Part shown: piece after piece, positions 62,797 through 64,000 of the stretch | How positions within the stretch are numbered: position 1 is the stretch's first letter | How the letters are laid out: each line of letters begins with the position of its first letter | Source: Croceimicrobium hydrocarbonivorans | Lineage (GTDB): Bacteria > Bacteroidota > Bacteroidia > Flavobacteriales > Schleiferiaceae | Reading direction: 5' to 3' | Length of the DNA stretch: 64,000 bases | NCBI RefSeq assembly: GCF_014524565.1 | Contig: NZ_CP060139.1 | Coordinates: forward strand, 1,247,501-1,311,500 | Notes under the pieces: generated by a model | What the model was told of the DNA's origin: nothing | Seen by the model: the letters and a program-made list of their open reading frames with translations, nothing else | Database searches by the model: none | Translations under genes and position numbers: made by a program

Positions 62797-63222
62797 ATGC
62801 GTAAAACACTTTTCTGGATCTTGGGTATTGCCCTGATCCTGCTCATCGGATGGATCACTTTCCTTTACTACGGCACCTATTCTGAAGGAGTTCGTGCGGG
62901 TACCGTGATTAAACTTTCTCGTAAAGGTGTAGTTTTTAAAACCTGGGAAGGCCAGCTTAATATTCGCTCTTTTGGTGCGGTTAACAGCAATAACAGCCTT
63001 TCCGAGACCTTTGAGTTTTCCATTGAAAGTGATCAAGAGCACATAATTAAAACCCTTGAGGAGGTTTCACTTTCCGGAGAACGTGTTAACTTACACTATA
63101 TCGAAAGATATCGAGTTTTACCCTGGAGAGGAAGCACACGCTATTTCATTACCAAAATTGAGCGTAGTCCTCAGAAAAAGCCTGCTTCAGAAGAAGACGC
63201 GGAACGAGCCCCCTTTAAATAA
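62797..63222 (+). CDS. Small membrane-anchored protein, unknown function
   Basis: A 141-residue protein with one N-terminal membrane helix (LFWILGIALILLIGWITFLYY) and a soluble strand-rich part (GTVIKLSRKGVVFKTWEGQL, then FEFSIES). The motif GVVFKTWEGQLN recurs in a Bacteroidota family sometimes labelled 6-phosphogluconate dehydrogenase in databases, a name for which I see no support: there is no nucleotide-binding fold. It stops 2 bases before the next start. Confidence 0.7.
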   Translation: MRKTLFWILGIALILLIGWITFLYYGTYSEGVRAGTVIKLSRKGVVFKTWEGQLNIRSFGAVNSNNSLSETFEFSIESDQEHIIKTLEEVSLSGERVNLHYIERYRVLPWRGSTRYFITKIERSPQKKPASEEDAERAPFK

Positions 63223-63224
63223 GA

Positions 63225-64000
63225 ATGTCTTATAAGCAGTTTAGAGAAATAGTTTACGGTCGGGAAGATGAATTTGATCTTAAAGAAATCATCTTCCATC
63301 AAATCTGTTTTATCAGTGCTATTGCTTTGAGCATAGGCCTGCTGCTTTCCATTAATATCCGTCAATGGGACCTGGTTTTGGTAATTCTGGGCACCCAATT
63401 AATCTTGATCTTAAGCTACTGGTTTTCCAGAGTGATGGGCTATTTCAAAGTGGGATGGTTCATCTTTATGATCACCTCCTATGCCCTATTTGGATTTAAT
63501 TATTTTCTAAATAGCGGTATTAATGGAACCACCACAGTTCTAAGCTTCATGACTCTGGCCATGCTTTTTGCCACCACTCAAAGCAAGCAACATTGGTTTT
63601 GGACCGTCATTCACGGAATTGTTTTTTCCGGTCTACTGCTCTATGAATACAACTTCGGTCGCCAATACATCGTAGGCTACGAAACGGAGGAACTGCGCTA
63701 TATCGATACGGTATTTAGCTACCTTCTTACCCTGGGGCTTTTCTTTTTAATCTTCCGATTGATCCGACAAGCTTATGAGATGCAACGTCAGAAAGTGGAG
63801 GACCAAAAAATTGAACTGCAACAAAACCAAAAGGAACTAAAAGAGAGCTATAAAGAATTAACCAAAGTTCTTTCTATAATTGCTCATGATGTTCGGAATC
63901 CCTTGGCCTCCATAGAAAGCTATCTTGAATTAGCCCGAGATGGTGCCATTCCGGAGGAAGACCGAATGCAGCTCAAAGCCGAGCTTCTGAAAATGGTGCA
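63225..64000 (+). CDS. Membrane sensor histidine kinase, 5' part
   Basis: The frame begins with the ATG at 63225 (MSYKQFREIV) and is open to the end of the window, so the gene is cut off on the right. It encodes about six membrane helices in residues 30-185, a coiled-coil linker (EMQRQKVEDQKIELQQNQKE), and then a HisKA box with the phospho-acceptor His in IIAHDVRNPLASIESYLELA near residue 220. The ATPase domain must lie beyond the window. The signal is unknown. Confidence 0.88.
   Translation, partial: MSYKQFREIVYGREDEFDLKEIIFHQICFISAIALSIGLLLSINIRQWDLVLVILGTQLILILSYWFSRVMGYFKVGWFIFMITSYALFGFNYFLNSGINGTTTVLSFMTLAMLFATTQSKQHWFWTVIHGIVFSGLLLYEYNFGRQYIVGYETEELRYIDTVFSYLLTLGLFFLIFRLIRQAYEMQRQKVEDQKIELQQNQKELKESYKELTKVLSIIAHDVRNPLASIESYLELARDGAIPEEDRMQLKAELLKMV

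Noticed and set aside
62797-63222. 6-phosphogluconate dehydrogenase
   Set aside because: The 141-residue protein has a membrane helix and no nucleotide-binding fold; the name is a database habit for this family.

Overview
The window looks like chromosomal core sequence of a Bacteroidota bacterium, most likely of the order Flavobacteriales. The reasons are the type IX secretion/gliding genes (porP/sprF, gldK, gldL, gldM, gldN and a second gldN-like gene), a secreted protein with a type IX C-terminal sorting domain, a mur/fts cluster in the usual flavobacterial order (murF, ddl and murB absent, long FtsZ), and promoter boxes of the form TAnnTTTG. Genus and species cannot be told from the sequence alone.

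Layout. 1-4.6 kb: the 3' part of rsgA, a SnoaL-like protein, a methyltransferase, then a tight run of five small genes (two unknown envelope proteins, a leucine-rich-repeat protein, an M23 peptidase, a GNAT acetyltransferase). 4.6-9.4 kb: secreted or membrane proteins (alpha/beta hydrolase, beta-propeller-like protein, S41-like lipoprotein protease). 9.1-11.9 kb: rtcB RNA ligase with a small partner, facing a WYL-domain regulator. 12.6-28.6 kb: a regulatory region with MraZ-type boxes and a DnaA-box match, then the complete division/cell-wall operon mraZ-rsmH-ftsL-ftsI-murE-mraY-murD-ftsW-murG-murC-ftsQ-ftsA-ftsZ, most genes overlapping by 1-4 bases, closed by a strong terminator.

28.6-44.2 kb: a yqeY-like gene, then mainly minus-strand genes: a methyltransferase, a NarL-type response regulator with its TPR histidine kinase, a secreted helical protein, groEL/groES, two paralogous lipoproteins, and an apparent operon miaB - small secreted protein - sigma-54 activator - lptE - large acidic TPR protein - secG. 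bcp lies on the plus strand between groES and the lipoproteins. 44.3-55.4 kb: topA, an arginase-fold protein with an apparently degraded metal site, porP and gldKLMN, a gldN paralogue (gldO-like) and a FAD oxidoreductase. 55.4-60.1 kb: DUF983, an ABC-F ATPase, a lipase-like type IX cargo protein and a beta/gamma-crystallin-like secreted protein.

60.2-62.1 kb is the most unusual stretch. Two tRNA-Arg genes (anticodons CCU and CCG) flank an array of 164-bp repeats. Each full repeat ends in a recognisable copy of the 5' half of the neighbouring tRNA-Arg(CCU), with a 20-bp GC-rich imperfect palindrome inserted in the D-loop. One repeat unit carries a small GIY-YIG nuclease gene. The last genes are ppa, a small membrane protein and the start of a histidine kinase that runs off the window.

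Functional threads: division and peptidoglycan synthesis are made from one coupled transcript. The type IX system (PorP, GldK-N) would export proteins such as the lipase-like gene product at 58-59 kb. SecG, LptE and the M23 peptidase are other envelope functions.
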